Source of the DNA: Acidobacteriota bacterium
GTDB lineage: Bacteria > Acidobacteriota > Blastocatellia > RBC074
NCBI GenBank assembly: GCA_016196035.1
Contig: JACPYM010000022.1
Span: 1-64,000 of the forward strand
DNA length: 64,000 bases
Direction of reading: 5' to 3'
The position numbers and the translations under genes are program-made. Of the stretch, positions 17,920 to 27,248 are shown piece by piece. Below the pieces are notes generated by a model. The model was not told the DNA's origin and did no database searches. It was given only the letters and a program-made list of their open reading frames with translations. Numbering within the stretch: the first letter of the stretch is position 1; the number at the start of each line of letters is the position of its first letter.

Positions 17920-19098
17920 CTAAGCGACCGCCAAGACCAACAACGTCGCATCGTCTTGAAAATCGCCGCCGCAAAACTCTGTCGCGGCGGCCAGCAGGCG
18001 TTCTTGCAAGGACATGGCGCTCAGCTTGCGGTGCGCCCGCACGAACGCCAGCAAGCGGTCTTCGCCAAACTCTTCGCCCGCCGCATTGACGACTTCGGTA
18101 ATGCCGTCGGTGTAAAGCAACACGCGGTCGCCCGCGCCGAGTTGCACTTCGCCCTGTTCAAACCGGCTCTCGCTGAAAAGGCCGAGCACGGTGCCGCCCT
18201 TTTGCAACGGCACACACGCGCCGTCGCGCCGCACCAACAAAGGCGCGTTGTGCCCCGCGTTGGTGTAACGCAGCTTGCGATTGGCGCTGTCATAACAGGC
18301 GTAAAAGAAGGTGACGAACTTGCCGCTGTTGAGCTGGACGCTGAGCGCACGATTGACCTGCGCGCACAAATCGCGCGGCTCGCATTGCGGCGAGGCGAAA
18401 GCTTTGATCAGCGCCTGTGCATTCGACATCACCAGCGCGGCGGGCATCCCCTTGCCCGACACGTCGCCGATGCAAAAGGCCAGCTTGCGTTCATCGAATT
18501 GCAGCACGTTGAAAAAATCGCCGCTCACCGAACGCACCGGCTGCCAAGCCGTCGCCAATTCGCAGCCACGTAACGTCGGGATGGTATGCGGTAAGAGGCT
18601 CTTTTGAATTTCGAGCGCGGCGGCGAGCTCCCTGGCCTGCGCTTCGTCGCGTTGCGTTTGTTGCTGACGTTCCAACCGGCGCTGGCGGCCCGCGTCGAGT
18701 TGCGCGCGCAAGGTCTGCAACAGGCGCGCATTGTCCCAGGGCTTCAAGATGAAATCGCCGACCCCGCGCCGCATGGCTTCAACGGCCAGTTCGATACTGC
18801 CCCAGGCGGTCATCGCCACGATGGGCAGCGTCTGATCAAACGCGCGAATCCGCGCCAGCAAATCCAGCCCCTCCGCACCCGACGTGGTATCGCGCGTGTA
18901 ATTCAAATCCATCAGCACCAGATCGAACGAACGCTGCGTCAAGGCGTCCAACAACCGCGCCGGCGAACTCACGGCTTCGGTCTGAAAGCCCGCGTTTTTC
19001 AGCAACAGGCGCAACGCCGCCAATACATCCGGATGGTCATCGGCGATTAAAGCAAGTGGGGCGAGCGGCGCGGTGGCGGTTACGGCATTGGCATTCAT
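17920..19098 (-). CDS. Response regulator with PP2C-type (RsbU/SpoIIE) phosphatase output
   Basis: The 392-residue cytoplasmic protein starts with a receiver domain at about 14-130: D20/D21 acidic pair, phosphoacceptor D64 in VLMDLN, T97 and K119. A coiled-coil-like linker at about 130-165 leads to a SpoIIE/RsbU phosphatase domain with the motifs 'SGDFFNVL', 'GDVSGKGMPAALVM', 'YTNAGHNAPLL' and 'LLYTDGITE..DAA'-like blocks, ending 'CGGDFQDDATLLVLAV'. The Asp residues for two metal ions are present. Such regulators dephosphorylate anti-sigma antagonists in partner-switching. It sits inside the export cluster, between two permease genes, in the same orientation. No cognate kinase or antagonist is nearby. 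Confidence 0.9.
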   Translation of the reverse strand: MNANAVTATAPLAPLALIADDHPDVLAALRLLLKNAGFQTEAVSSPARLLDALTQRSFDLVLMDLNYTRDTTSGAEGLDLLARIRAFDQTLPIVAMTAWGSIELAVEAMRRGVGDFILKPWDNARLLQTLRAQLDAGRQRRLERQQQTQRDEAQARELAAALEIQKSLLPHTIPTLRGCELATAWQPVRSVSGDFFNVLQFDERKLAFCIGDVSGKGMPAALVMSNAQALIKAFASPQCEPRDLCAQVNRALSVQLNSGKFVTFFYACYDSANRKLRYTNAGHNAPLLVRRDGACVPLQKGGTVLGLFSESRFEQGEVQLGAGDRVLLYTDGITEVVNAAGEEFGEDRLLAFVRAHRKLSAMSLQERLLAAATEFCGGDFQDDATLLVLAVA

Positions 19099-19329
19099 GA
19101 TTTACCTCTTTTACATACTGACAACGGGAGACGCAGACACAGAGCGATAACCAAGCGGCGTGCCAGTGCAAGGTGAAAGGCTAACTTTTGAATTGGGATG
19201 GGTTGAGAGAAGGCGTATGAAAATGAGCGGAACGCCAAGTGTCCGCTGGTGGGATAGCGCATTCCCAAAAGTAACCAACAACCAAGCACCACCAAGCCCG
19301 TTTTGTTTGTACCGAGCCGTGCAGTTCAT

Positions 19330-19437
19330 GTAGCGCAACCCGCCGAGGTGGTGCGGTTTCAGCAACTACGAAAACGGTTTCCGTTGTGCTTCCGGCTGTA
19401 GCTGCTGAAACTGCGCAACCTCGGCGGGTTGCGTTAC
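19330..19437. repeat. Imperfect 39-bp inverted repeat
   Basis: The arms at 19330-19368 and 19399-19437 are reverse complements with about five mismatches and contain GCAACCCGCCGAGG / CCTCGGCGGGTTGC. It lies in the 369-base gap (19099-19467) between the permease at 19468 and the phosphatase gene; the rest of the gap shows no gene. Confidence 0.75.
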
Positions 19438-19467
19438 TTCGTCAGAGAGCTTGCGTATTCGCGACAG

Positions 19468-21939
19468 CTACTCGCACCGCAGCGCAATCAGCGGATCAAC
19501 CTTGGTCGCCCGCCGCGCCGGAATCCAGCAGGCCAGCAAGGCCACCGACATCAGCAGCAGGGCGATCCCGGCGAACGTGAGCGGATCAGCCGTGCTCACG
19601 CCAAACAAGAGGCTTTTCAGCAAATGCGTTAAGGCGAAAGCGGCGGTCAGGCCAATGGCCAAACCGATCAGCACCAACGTCATTCCCTGCCGCACGACCA
19701 GGCGCAAGACCGCCCGCGCATCCGCGCCGAGCGCCATGCGAATGCCGATCTCGCGCGTGCGTTGGGCGACGGCATAGGCCATCACGCCATAAATGCCCGC
19801 AGCGGCCAGCAGCAAGGCGACCAAGCCGAAGATGCCCAGCACACTGCCCGCCAGCCGCGCCGGTAACAGGGCGATGCCCAGGTGCTGCCGCATCGTCTTC
19901 ACGTCAAAGAGCGGCAGGCTTTTGTCCAGCGCGGCGACTTCGTTGCGGACGGTCGCCAACAAATCGGTCGGATTGCTTTGCGTGCGAATGATCAGCGTCG
20001 GCGCTGCGACGTAGCGTTGCGCCAGATTCAGATAGAGAAACGGCGTGGCTTCTTCGCCCAGCGAAGTGTATTTGCCGTCTTTGACGACGCCGACGACGGT
20101 CAGATAGGGCGCGTCATTTGCGCCATTCGGGCCGCCTCCCATCTGAATGCGTTTGCCGAGCGGCGGCTGGCCGGGCCAGTAACGGCGCGCAAAGGCTTCG
20201 TTGATCAACACGACGCCGGGCGCTTCAGGGCGATCTTGGGCTGCAAAGGTGCGGCCTTGTAACAGCGGAATCCGCAGCGTTTCAACATAGCCGGGCGCGA
20301 CGGTGGAGGAATGGATTTCCATGTCTTCGCCCGCTTGCGCGGCATAGCCTTCGATGGTGACGCTGCGCCGCGAACCGCCCAGACCTAAAGGCAAGTCATC
20401 AGCCAAGCTGGCTGAAATGACGCCGGGCAAAGCACGCGTGCGGTCGAGCAATTGTTCGATAAAAATTTTCCCGCGCGTTTCGTCATAGCCCTGTTGCTGC
20501 AAGTCCATAGACATTGCCAGCAGGTTATCGGCGTCAAAGCCCGGATCAATCGAACTGGCGTTGCGCAGGCTGCGCAAAAAGAGGCCGGCGCAAATCAACA
20601 GCAACAAAGACAACGCCACTTGCACGACAACCAACGCCCCGCGCAAGCGTCCGCGCCCGCTACTTGCGCCGCTATCATCCTTGAGCGCATGGGTAACATC
20701 GGGCCGCGACGCCGCCAGCGCCGGCACCAGCCCGAACACAACGCCGGTCAGCAACGACAAGCCGAACATAAAACCGAAGACGCGCCAATCGCCGTGCAAA
20801 TTGAGTTCAAGCGGAAAAGGCACCGGCGGTTTGAAGGCCATCAGCAAATCTGCGCCCCAGGTCGCCAGCGCCAACCCCGCGACGCCGCCCAGCAAGGCCA
20901 GCAGCACGCTCTCGGTCAGCAATTGCTGAATCAAGCGTCCGCGTCCCGCGCCTAACGATAGCCGGATGGCAATCTCTTTGCGCCGCGCCGCCGCCCGCGC
21001 TAGCAGCAGATTGGCGACGTTGGCACAGGCGATCAGCAACACCAAGCCGACGACGGTCATCAGCAGCGCCGTAAAAATTACGAGCGGCGTGCGCACGCCC
21101 GGCATCACGCGCGCTTCGCTTTCGGGTATCAGGGAAACCTTGCGCCCCTGGCGGCGGATGTTGTCCCATTGCTGCGGCCATTCTTGGTAAAGCTGGGCGG
21201 CGAGGTTGTTGAACTCGGCCTGCGCCTGCGCGACGGTGACGCCGGGTTTCAAGCGCCCCATAACGAATATCCCGCGATTGCCGCGTTCGGTCAGATTCCG
21301 GCTGCCGGGCACGAGTTGATCGGCCATCATTGCGGGTACCCACCAATCCACCGCCAGGCCGCGCAACAATCCGCCATAGTTTGCGGGCGCGACGCCGACA
21401 ATGGTGAAGGGTTGCCCGTTGAGTTTGACGTTGCGCCCGACCGTGGCCGGATCGCTGTTGAAGCGCGTTTGCCAAAGCTTGTGACTGATGACGGCCACCG
21501 CTGCCGCGCCGGGCCGCAATTCTTCTTCCGGTAAAAAACCGCGCCCCAAGGCGAGCTTCAGGCCCAGCACCGTGAAGTAATTGCCGCTGACGATTTCGCC
21601 AAAGGCGCGCTCATTCGCCCCATCAACATTGAGGCTGAGCGGTTGCGGCTGATAGGACACCAACCCCGTGAAGCTCTGATTACGGGCGCGAAAATCCGCG
21701 TAATCGGGATAGGACGAACCGCCGAAATCGCCGCTGCTGAAATCGCTGGTGAAGACCGCCGCCAACTCTTGCGGCTGCTCGACCGGCAGCGGACGCAGCA
21801 GCAGCGCGTTGATGAGACTGAAAATGACGCCATTCGCGCCGATGCCTAAGGCCAGTGTCAGCACCGCAATCAAGGTGAAGCCAGGCTGTTTCAACAATAC
21901 GCGCACGCCGTAGCGCAGGTCTTGCCAGAGTGTTTGCAT
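19468..21939 (-). CDS. ADOP-family (MacB/FtsX-type) permease
   Basis: The start is ATG at 21939 (MQTLWQDLRYG) with GAGGAG 8 bases upstream, giving 823 residues; 40 further in-frame codons upstream run through an inverted repeat and are not credible. Two MacB core domains alternate with two FtsX membrane regions. Both FtsX copies show the hallmark ('CANVANLLLARAAARRKEIAIRLSLGAGR' and 'REIGIRMALGADARAVLRL'), and the end is 'IPARRATKVDPLIALRCE'. It is closest in this window to the permease just upstream (22071-24515), so the two probably arose by duplication. Expected to be an inner-membrane exporter subunit partnered by the ATPase at 24767. Confidence 0.9.
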   Translation of the reverse strand: MQTLWQDLRYGVRVLLKQPGFTLIAVLTLALGIGANGVIFSLINALLLRPLPVEQPQELAAVFTSDFSSGDFGGSSYPDYADFRARNQSFTGLVSYQPQPLSLNVDGANERAFGEIVSGNYFTVLGLKLALGRGFLPEEELRPGAAAVAVISHKLWQTRFNSDPATVGRNVKLNGQPFTIVGVAPANYGGLLRGLAVDWWVPAMMADQLVPGSRNLTERGNRGIFVMGRLKPGVTVAQAQAEFNNLAAQLYQEWPQQWDNIRRQGRKVSLIPESEARVMPGVRTPLVIFTALLMTVVGLVLLIACANVANLLLARAAARRKEIAIRLSLGAGRGRLIQQLLTESVLLALLGGVAGLALATWGADLLMAFKPPVPFPLELNLHGDWRVFGFMFGLSLLTGVVFGLVPALAASRPDVTHALKDDSGASSGRGRLRGALVVVQVALSLLLLICAGLFLRSLRNASSIDPGFDADNLLAMSMDLQQQGYDETRGKIFIEQLLDRTRALPGVISASLADDLPLGLGGSRRSVTIEGYAAQAGEDMEIHSSTVAPGYVETLRIPLLQGRTFAAQDRPEAPGVVLINEAFARRYWPGQPPLGKRIQMGGGPNGANDAPYLTVVGVVKDGKYTSLGEEATPFLYLNLAQRYVAAPTLIIRTQSNPTDLLATVRNEVAALDKSLPLFDVKTMRQHLGIALLPARLAGSVLGIFGLVALLLAAAGIYGVMAYAVAQRTREIGIRMALGADARAVLRLVVRQGMTLVLIGLAIGLTAAFALTHLLKSLLFGVSTADPLTFAGIALLLMSVALLACWIPARRATKVDPLIALRCE

Positions 21940-21956
21940 CACTATCTCCTCAAAAG

Positions 21957-22071
21957 TTGGCGGTTGGCGGTTGGCGGTTGGCGGCACAAGACTGGTGGGG
22001 TGCCCTCTGCGCCATCGCTTTGTGGCCGAATACCCAGGTCGCTGCACTTCAACCGCCAACCGCCAACCGCC
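21957..22071. repeat. Inverted repeat of TTGGCGG heptads
   Basis: The left arm at 21957-21984 is four tandem TTGGCGG units. The right arm at 22051-22071 is the exact complement of three of them (21 bp). The right arm touches the stop codon of the permease at 22071. The heptad structure suggests growth of the arms by slippage. Confidence 0.8.
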
Positions 22072-24515
22072 TATTCACAACGCAACGCGATCATCGGATC
22101 AACCCGCATCGCCCGCCGCGCCGGGAAATAACATGCCAGCAAGGCGACCAAGGCCAGCAAGAACGAAACGCCGGCGAAGGTCGTCAAGTCGAGCGTGTTG
22201 ACGCCATAAAGCAGGCCGCTCATCAGCCGCGTGCCGGCAATCGCCACAGCCAAGCCAATTCCTAGCCCGCTGGCTGTCAGCGTCAGACCGTGCCCGACCA
22301 CCAGCCGGAAGATGCCGGTGGCATTTGCGCCGAGCGCCATGCGAATGCCGATCTCGCGCGTGCGTTGGGTGACGGCGTAAGACATCACGCCGAAAATCCC
22401 AATGGCCGCCAGCAGCAGGGCCAACAGGCCGAACGCGCCCAGCAAGGTCGCCGCCACCCGCGCCGGGAAGAGCGGCACCGCCATGTGTTCGGTCAGCGTT
22501 TTCATGTTGTAGACGGGCAGGTTGCCATCCAATTGCTGAAACTCATGATGCAACGCGGTCAGCAACGCCGGCGAATCGCCTGCCCCACGCGCGACCAGCG
22601 TCAGGTAACTGCCGCTCTCGGCGCGCAAGTTGACGTAAACGAAAGCCTCCGGCGCTTCGCTCAAACTGAAATACTTGCCGTCTTGAATCAGGCCGATGAC
22701 TTCTACCCAAGGCCCTGCCGCGCCCTCAAAACTGAAGCGTTTTCCCAGCGGCGCTTGGCCCGGCCAGAAGCGGCGCGCGAACGTTTCGTTGATGATGGCG
22801 ACGCGCTGCTTGTTTTCAGTCTCCTGTTCGGTGAAATCGCGGCCTTGCAACAAGGGCGTACCCAACGCCTGCAAGAAACCGGGCGTGGCGCGCGAAGTCA
22901 TCGCCATCGGCACGTTCCCGCCCTTTTGCTCAGGCCGGCCTTCGACGTGAATCCCGTTGTTGTTCATGTTCATGCTCAGCGGAATGAAGTCGGTCAGCCC
23001 CACCGACTGCACGCCCGGCAAGGCGCGCGTCCGCGCCAGGATTTGCTCTTTGAACTGCTGTATGCGCGGCCCGTCGTAGCCTTGTAACCCCAGATCAAAC
23101 GACAGCTCGACAGCGTTTTGCGTAACCATGCCGGGGCTGAGCCGTTGCGCGTTTTGCAAGCCGCGCAAGACCAAGCCCGCGCAAATCAACAGCACCAGCG
23201 ACAGCGCGACTTGCATCACGACCAAGCCGCCGCGCAGCCACGAACGGCGATAGCCGCCAATATTGGTCTCGTCTTTCAATGCGGGCACCAGCTCTGGCTT
23301 GGTGGCCTGCAACGCGGGCAGCAGGCCGAAAACGAAGCCGGTCAGCGCCGACACCGCGAGGGTGAAGAGCAGTACGCGATAATCAATGTGCATTTCCGTC
23401 GTCAGCGGAATATCCATCGGCGGTTGAAACGCCATCACCGCATCCACCAGCCAATAGGCCAGCGCCAACCCCAGCGCGCCGCCCAGTGTCGCCAGCGCTA
23501 CGTTTTCGGTCAGCAGTTGCCGCACCAGCCGTGCGCGGCCCGCGCCGATGGCCAACCGAATGGCGATTTCCTTGCGCCGTTCGGTCGCGCGCGCCAACAA
23601 CAAGTTCGCTAGATTGGTGCAGGCCAGCAGCAAAACCAACCCGACCACCGCCATCAGCACGCCCGCAAAACCCATGACCGGCCCGCGCAGGAACGCGCCG
23701 AAGAGGCCCGGCGGCGAAAGCGTAATCGTCAGACCGTCGTTTTCTTTGGGAAACTCGCGCGCCAATTGTGCAGCGATGTTTTTGAGCGCGGCTTCGGCCT
23801 GTGCCACGCTGACGCCGGGTTTGAGACGGCCCTGCACGAAGTAGTTAAAAGTGTCACGGTCATCTAGTGAACTGCCGCCCGTCTCGATTTGTGGCTGCAT
23901 CATCAGCGGGAACCACATCTCGGTTTTATAACCGACCTCGGTGCCGTAAAAGCCCGGCGCGGCCACGCCGATGATCGTGTAGCTGTGTCCGTTGATCAGC
24001 ACATTCTTGCCGACCACATTCGCGTCACCCGCAAAACGCCGCTGCCAGCAATCGTGCGTGATGACCACCAGCGGATGCGCGCCCGGCGTCTTGTCATCCT
24101 CCGGCGTAAAGAAACGACCCAGCACCGGTTTCACACCCAACATCTGGAAATAATTGCCTGACGCCAGATACCCCCAGAGCCGCGAGTTGATCCCATTGTT
24201 ACTCAAACTGATGGGCGCGATGCGGTAGGTCGCCAAACCCGACAGCACGTCGTTGCGGTCGCGAATGTCGCGGTAATTGGGCACCGAGAAGGTTGGGAAA
24301 TTGCGTTTACCGTCGAACGAAACGCTGTTGAGGGCGACCAGTCGCTCCGGCTTCTCAACCGGCAAAGGCCGCAGGAACATCGTATTGACGAGGCTGAAAA
24401 TGGCCGTATTCGCGCCGATGCCCAGCGCCAGTGAGAGCACGGCGATCAGTGTGAAGCCGGGCGTTTTGCGCAAGCGCCGCAGGCTCACGCGCAAATCTTG
24501 CAATAGGGTTTCCAT
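22071..24515 (-). CDS. ADOP-family (MacB/FtsX-type) permease
   Basis: The 814-residue inner-membrane protein has the same duplicated layout as the next gene. N-terminal 'SLRRLRKTPGFTLIAVLSLALGIGANTAIFSLVN', first FtsX hallmark 'CTNLANLLLARATERRKEIAIRLAIGAGRARLVRQLL', second 'TQRTREIGIRMALGANATGIFRL', end 'FPARRAMRVDPMIALRCE'. It begins with ATG and GGAGCGG upstream. As the first permease after the membrane-fusion protein and ATPase genes it is the likely core of the export machine. Substrate is not evident; relatives move peptides, lipids or macrolides. Confidence 0.9.
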   Translation of the reverse strand: METLLQDLRVSLRRLRKTPGFTLIAVLSLALGIGANTAIFSLVNTMFLRPLPVEKPERLVALNSVSFDGKRNFPTFSVPNYRDIRDRNDVLSGLATYRIAPISLSNNGINSRLWGYLASGNYFQMLGVKPVLGRFFTPEDDKTPGAHPLVVITHDCWQRRFAGDANVVGKNVLINGHSYTIIGVAAPGFYGTEVGYKTEMWFPLMMQPQIETGGSSLDDRDTFNYFVQGRLKPGVSVAQAEAALKNIAAQLAREFPKENDGLTITLSPPGLFGAFLRGPVMGFAGVLMAVVGLVLLLACTNLANLLLARATERRKEIAIRLAIGAGRARLVRQLLTENVALATLGGALGLALAYWLVDAVMAFQPPMDIPLTTEMHIDYRVLLFTLAVSALTGFVFGLLPALQATKPELVPALKDETNIGGYRRSWLRGGLVVMQVALSLVLLICAGLVLRGLQNAQRLSPGMVTQNAVELSFDLGLQGYDGPRIQQFKEQILARTRALPGVQSVGLTDFIPLSMNMNNNGIHVEGRPEQKGGNVPMAMTSRATPGFLQALGTPLLQGRDFTEQETENKQRVAIINETFARRFWPGQAPLGKRFSFEGAAGPWVEVIGLIQDGKYFSLSEAPEAFVYVNLRAESGSYLTLVARGAGDSPALLTALHHEFQQLDGNLPVYNMKTLTEHMAVPLFPARVAATLLGAFGLLALLLAAIGIFGVMSYAVTQRTREIGIRMALGANATGIFRLVVGHGLTLTASGLGIGLAVAIAGTRLMSGLLYGVNTLDLTTFAGVSFLLALVALLACYFPARRAMRVDPMIALRCE

Positions 24516-24552
24516 GTCCGCTCCTTCAAAGAAAGTAAAGTGGGACGAACGC

Positions 24553-24657
24553 TACAGTACGGGGAGCGTGAGCGACCTAAACCCCGGCGCTAAAACGCTT
24601 GGCATTTCGCGTGTGTTTAATGCCGAGGCTCAGGTCGCTTACGCTCCCCGTACTGTA
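24553..24657. repeat. 26-bp inverted repeat with one mismatch
   Basis: The arms at 24553-24578 and 24632-24657 pair over 26 bases with one mismatch (core ACGGGGAGCGTGAGCGACCT). The 53-base spacer contains a further short inverted repeat. It lies between the ATPase and the first permease. Confidence 0.85.
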
Positions 24658-24766
24658 CTAACGCGCTACCACGCGCCTGCTTACACCAAGCCATCACAGG
24701 AAACAGCACGCCAGGCAAGTGCGCGCTCAACCTTACTCATTGTGACCTTGACTTGATGCGCTTGGA

Positions 24767-25447
<681 letters not shown>

Positions 25448-25463
25448 AAGCTGTCTCTCCTGA

Positions 25464-25564
25464 GTAGTCAGTAGTCAGTAGTCAGTAGTCAGCCGTCAGT
25501 GTGACAGCACCCACGCCAAGCATCGGCTTTGGCGGCCGGCTACTGACTACCGACTACTGACTAC
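25464..25564. repeat. 25-bp inverted repeat of GTAGTCA heptads
   Basis: The arms at 25464-25488 and 25540-25564 pair over 25 bases with one mismatch and consist of tandem GTAGTCA units. It fills the 124-base gap between membrane-fusion protein and ATPase genes and ends 8 bases before the former's stop. Confidence 0.85.
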
Positions 25565-25571
25565 CCGAATT

Positions 25572-26831
25572 TCAATTCAATTTGATGCGGTCGCCCTTGT
25601 CGCTCCATTGCGAGGTATCGGAAACGATGACCTTGTCACCCACGCGCAAACCATCGCGCACCTCAATCGAAGTCACCGAATCGCGCCCTAATGTCACCTT
25701 GGTGGCCGACGCGTGAATACCATCGGCTTCAAGCTTGAACAGCGTCACCGTGCTGTTGGGCTGTCCGAACGCGGGGCGTTGGATTTGCACGAGATTGGCC
25801 AGCCGTTCGAGTTCGATGGTGCCATCCACGCTCATATCGGGACGCGCGCCTTTGGGCAAAGCGCCCTCGAGCGCGACATCCACCGTGACCGTGCCGTTTT
25901 GAGCTTGCGGATCAAGCCGCGTGACGCGGCCCGTAATGATGCCGTTGCGCGTGTCAATTTCGGCGCGCAAACCGGGGACGATGTCCTTGGCCTGCGTTTC
26001 AGCGACGCGCACTTGCGCTTTCAAGCGCGAAGGGTCGGACACGCGGGCCAGATTGGTGCCCGGCGTGACCTGCTGGCCGACTTCGACCGCCCAGAGTTGC
26101 AGGATGCCGTGCATGCCGGCGCGCACGCGCAAATCAGCCACCTGACGGCGGCGTAAATCCACCAACGCGCGGCGCTGTTCCAAGGTCGCTTGCTGCACGG
26201 CCAGTTGCGTCTTGAGCGCTTCGGTATTCATCGCGATGCGCTTTTGTTCAATGTCGTAGCGGGTCGCCAATTCTTCGGCGCGGGTCCTGGACTGTTTGAG
26301 AATGATCTCTGAGACCAAGCCGTCTTTGGACAATTGTTCATTGGCTTCAGCCGTAAGCCTGGCTTGCGACCAATCGGATTGCACCGTCGCCGCCTGCGCG
26401 CGTTGATTGAGCAATTGCGCGTTGAGGTCAACCTCGCGGTTCTTGTATTCGGCTTCGGCGGAATGCAGCAACTGTTCGGCATCCAGCAATTGCTGCTGCA
26501 ATTCGGGATCGCTCATTTCAAACAAGATCGTATCCGGCCGCACCTCGCTGCCGGGCTGGATCAGCCGTTTGTCAATGCGGCCCTTGGTCGTCGAGGTAAT
26601 CCAGACGATGTCTTCGGGCACCAGCGTGCCCAGCCCGCGCACGTTGCGCAAAAACTCTGCCTGTTTGACCGTGTCAATAATCACTGTCGCGCGTTCGACG
26701 GTGGGCGCAGCGGGTTTGAGCCGCGAGACGCCCAGCGTCACACCGACGATAGCCGCCAAGGCCAGCACGATATAAACCGCTTGTTTGATTTTGCGATTGC
26801 GCGCGACCGATTTTGCGCGGGGGACATCCAT
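25572..26831 (-). CDS. HlyD/MacA-family membrane-fusion (periplasmic adaptor) protein
   Basis: The product has 419 residues. A membrane anchor at about 17-37 is followed by a split lipoyl domain ('GRIDKRLIQPGSEVRPDTILFEMSDP' and 'GILQLWAVEVGQQVTPGTNLARVSDPS'), a helical hairpin at about 105-225 with heptad pattern, a beta-barrel region and a C-terminal membrane-proximal domain. The start has GGAGG upstream. It is the adaptor that links inner-membrane permeases to an outer-membrane channel, and it is the first gene of the export cluster (adaptor, ATPase, permease, permease). No TolC-like channel is in the window. Confidence 0.92.
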   Translation of the reverse strand: MDVPRAKSVARNRKIKQAVYIVLALAAIVGVTLGVSRLKPAAPTVERATVIIDTVKQAEFLRNVRGLGTLVPEDIVWITSTTKGRIDKRLIQPGSEVRPDTILFEMSDPELQQQLLDAEQLLHSAEAEYKNREVDLNAQLLNQRAQAATVQSDWSQARLTAEANEQLSKDGLVSEIILKQSRTRAEELATRYDIEQKRIAMNTEALKTQLAVQQATLEQRRALVDLRRRQVADLRVRAGMHGILQLWAVEVGQQVTPGTNLARVSDPSRLKAQVRVAETQAKDIVPGLRAEIDTRNGIITGRVTRLDPQAQNGTVTVDVALEGALPKGARPDMSVDGTIELERLANLVQIQRPAFGQPNSTVTLFKLEADGIHASATKVTLGRDSVTSIEVRDGLRVGDKVIVSDTSQWSDKGDRIKLN

Positions 26832-27248
26832 ACAACCTCCAAAAATAACGAACAGCCAAAAATAACGAATAGCAACTACTGGCTCTCGAAGCCTGCGTTT
26901 GAAGCGGTAGTGCCTCAGACAGAATTACAGCGTTCAGCTAATCCAATTCCCGTGCCAAGCGTGAAAGCGCGCTAAGTTGCTGCATTTGATAGCCAGCCGC
27001 AGCGCAGCGGCGAGGCCGCTCAATAACCGTTGTTCGCTTTTGGGATAGCAACTTCCCGAAAGCGAAATCAGCAGTCGAACCAGTTTTTGGATGGCATTTG
27101 GGCGGCGAGAAATTGCCTGTTGGTGGTGTGCCTGTGCTGGTTTGTCTGTGGCGAGCCATTACGCAAGCGCCGCCTGAAAAACAAAACAGGCCAGAGCGTA
27201 TGCCCTGGCCTGTTTCCAGATTACTTCACCTTTTTCCGCTGTCCTGGG
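26832..27248. other. Gene-free stretch upstream of the export cluster
   Basis: This 417-base gap should hold the promoter of the export cluster, but none is clear. A 16-base direct repeat (AGCCAAAAATAACGAA) occurs twice at about 26835-26872, and the terminator at 27184-27215 serves the gene to the right. No credible gene is present. Confidence 0.5.
27184..27215 (-). terminator. Rho-independent terminator of the giant gene at 27249
   Basis: AAACAGGCCAG (27184-27194) pairs with CTGGCCTGTTT (27205-27215) over 11 bp. Read on the minus strand it is followed by GTTTTT. It lies 34 bases past the stop of the gene at 27249. Confidence 0.8.

Noticed and set aside
21940-22059. 40-residue N-terminal extension of the permease at 19468
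   Set aside because: Encoded by the inverted repeat; the ATG at 21939 has a strong GAGGAG site and matches the family start.
25464-25564. Tandem GTAGTCA words considered as a CRISPR-like array
   Set aside because: No spacers of constant length, units are 7 bases, and the two blocks are inverted; no cas genes nearby.
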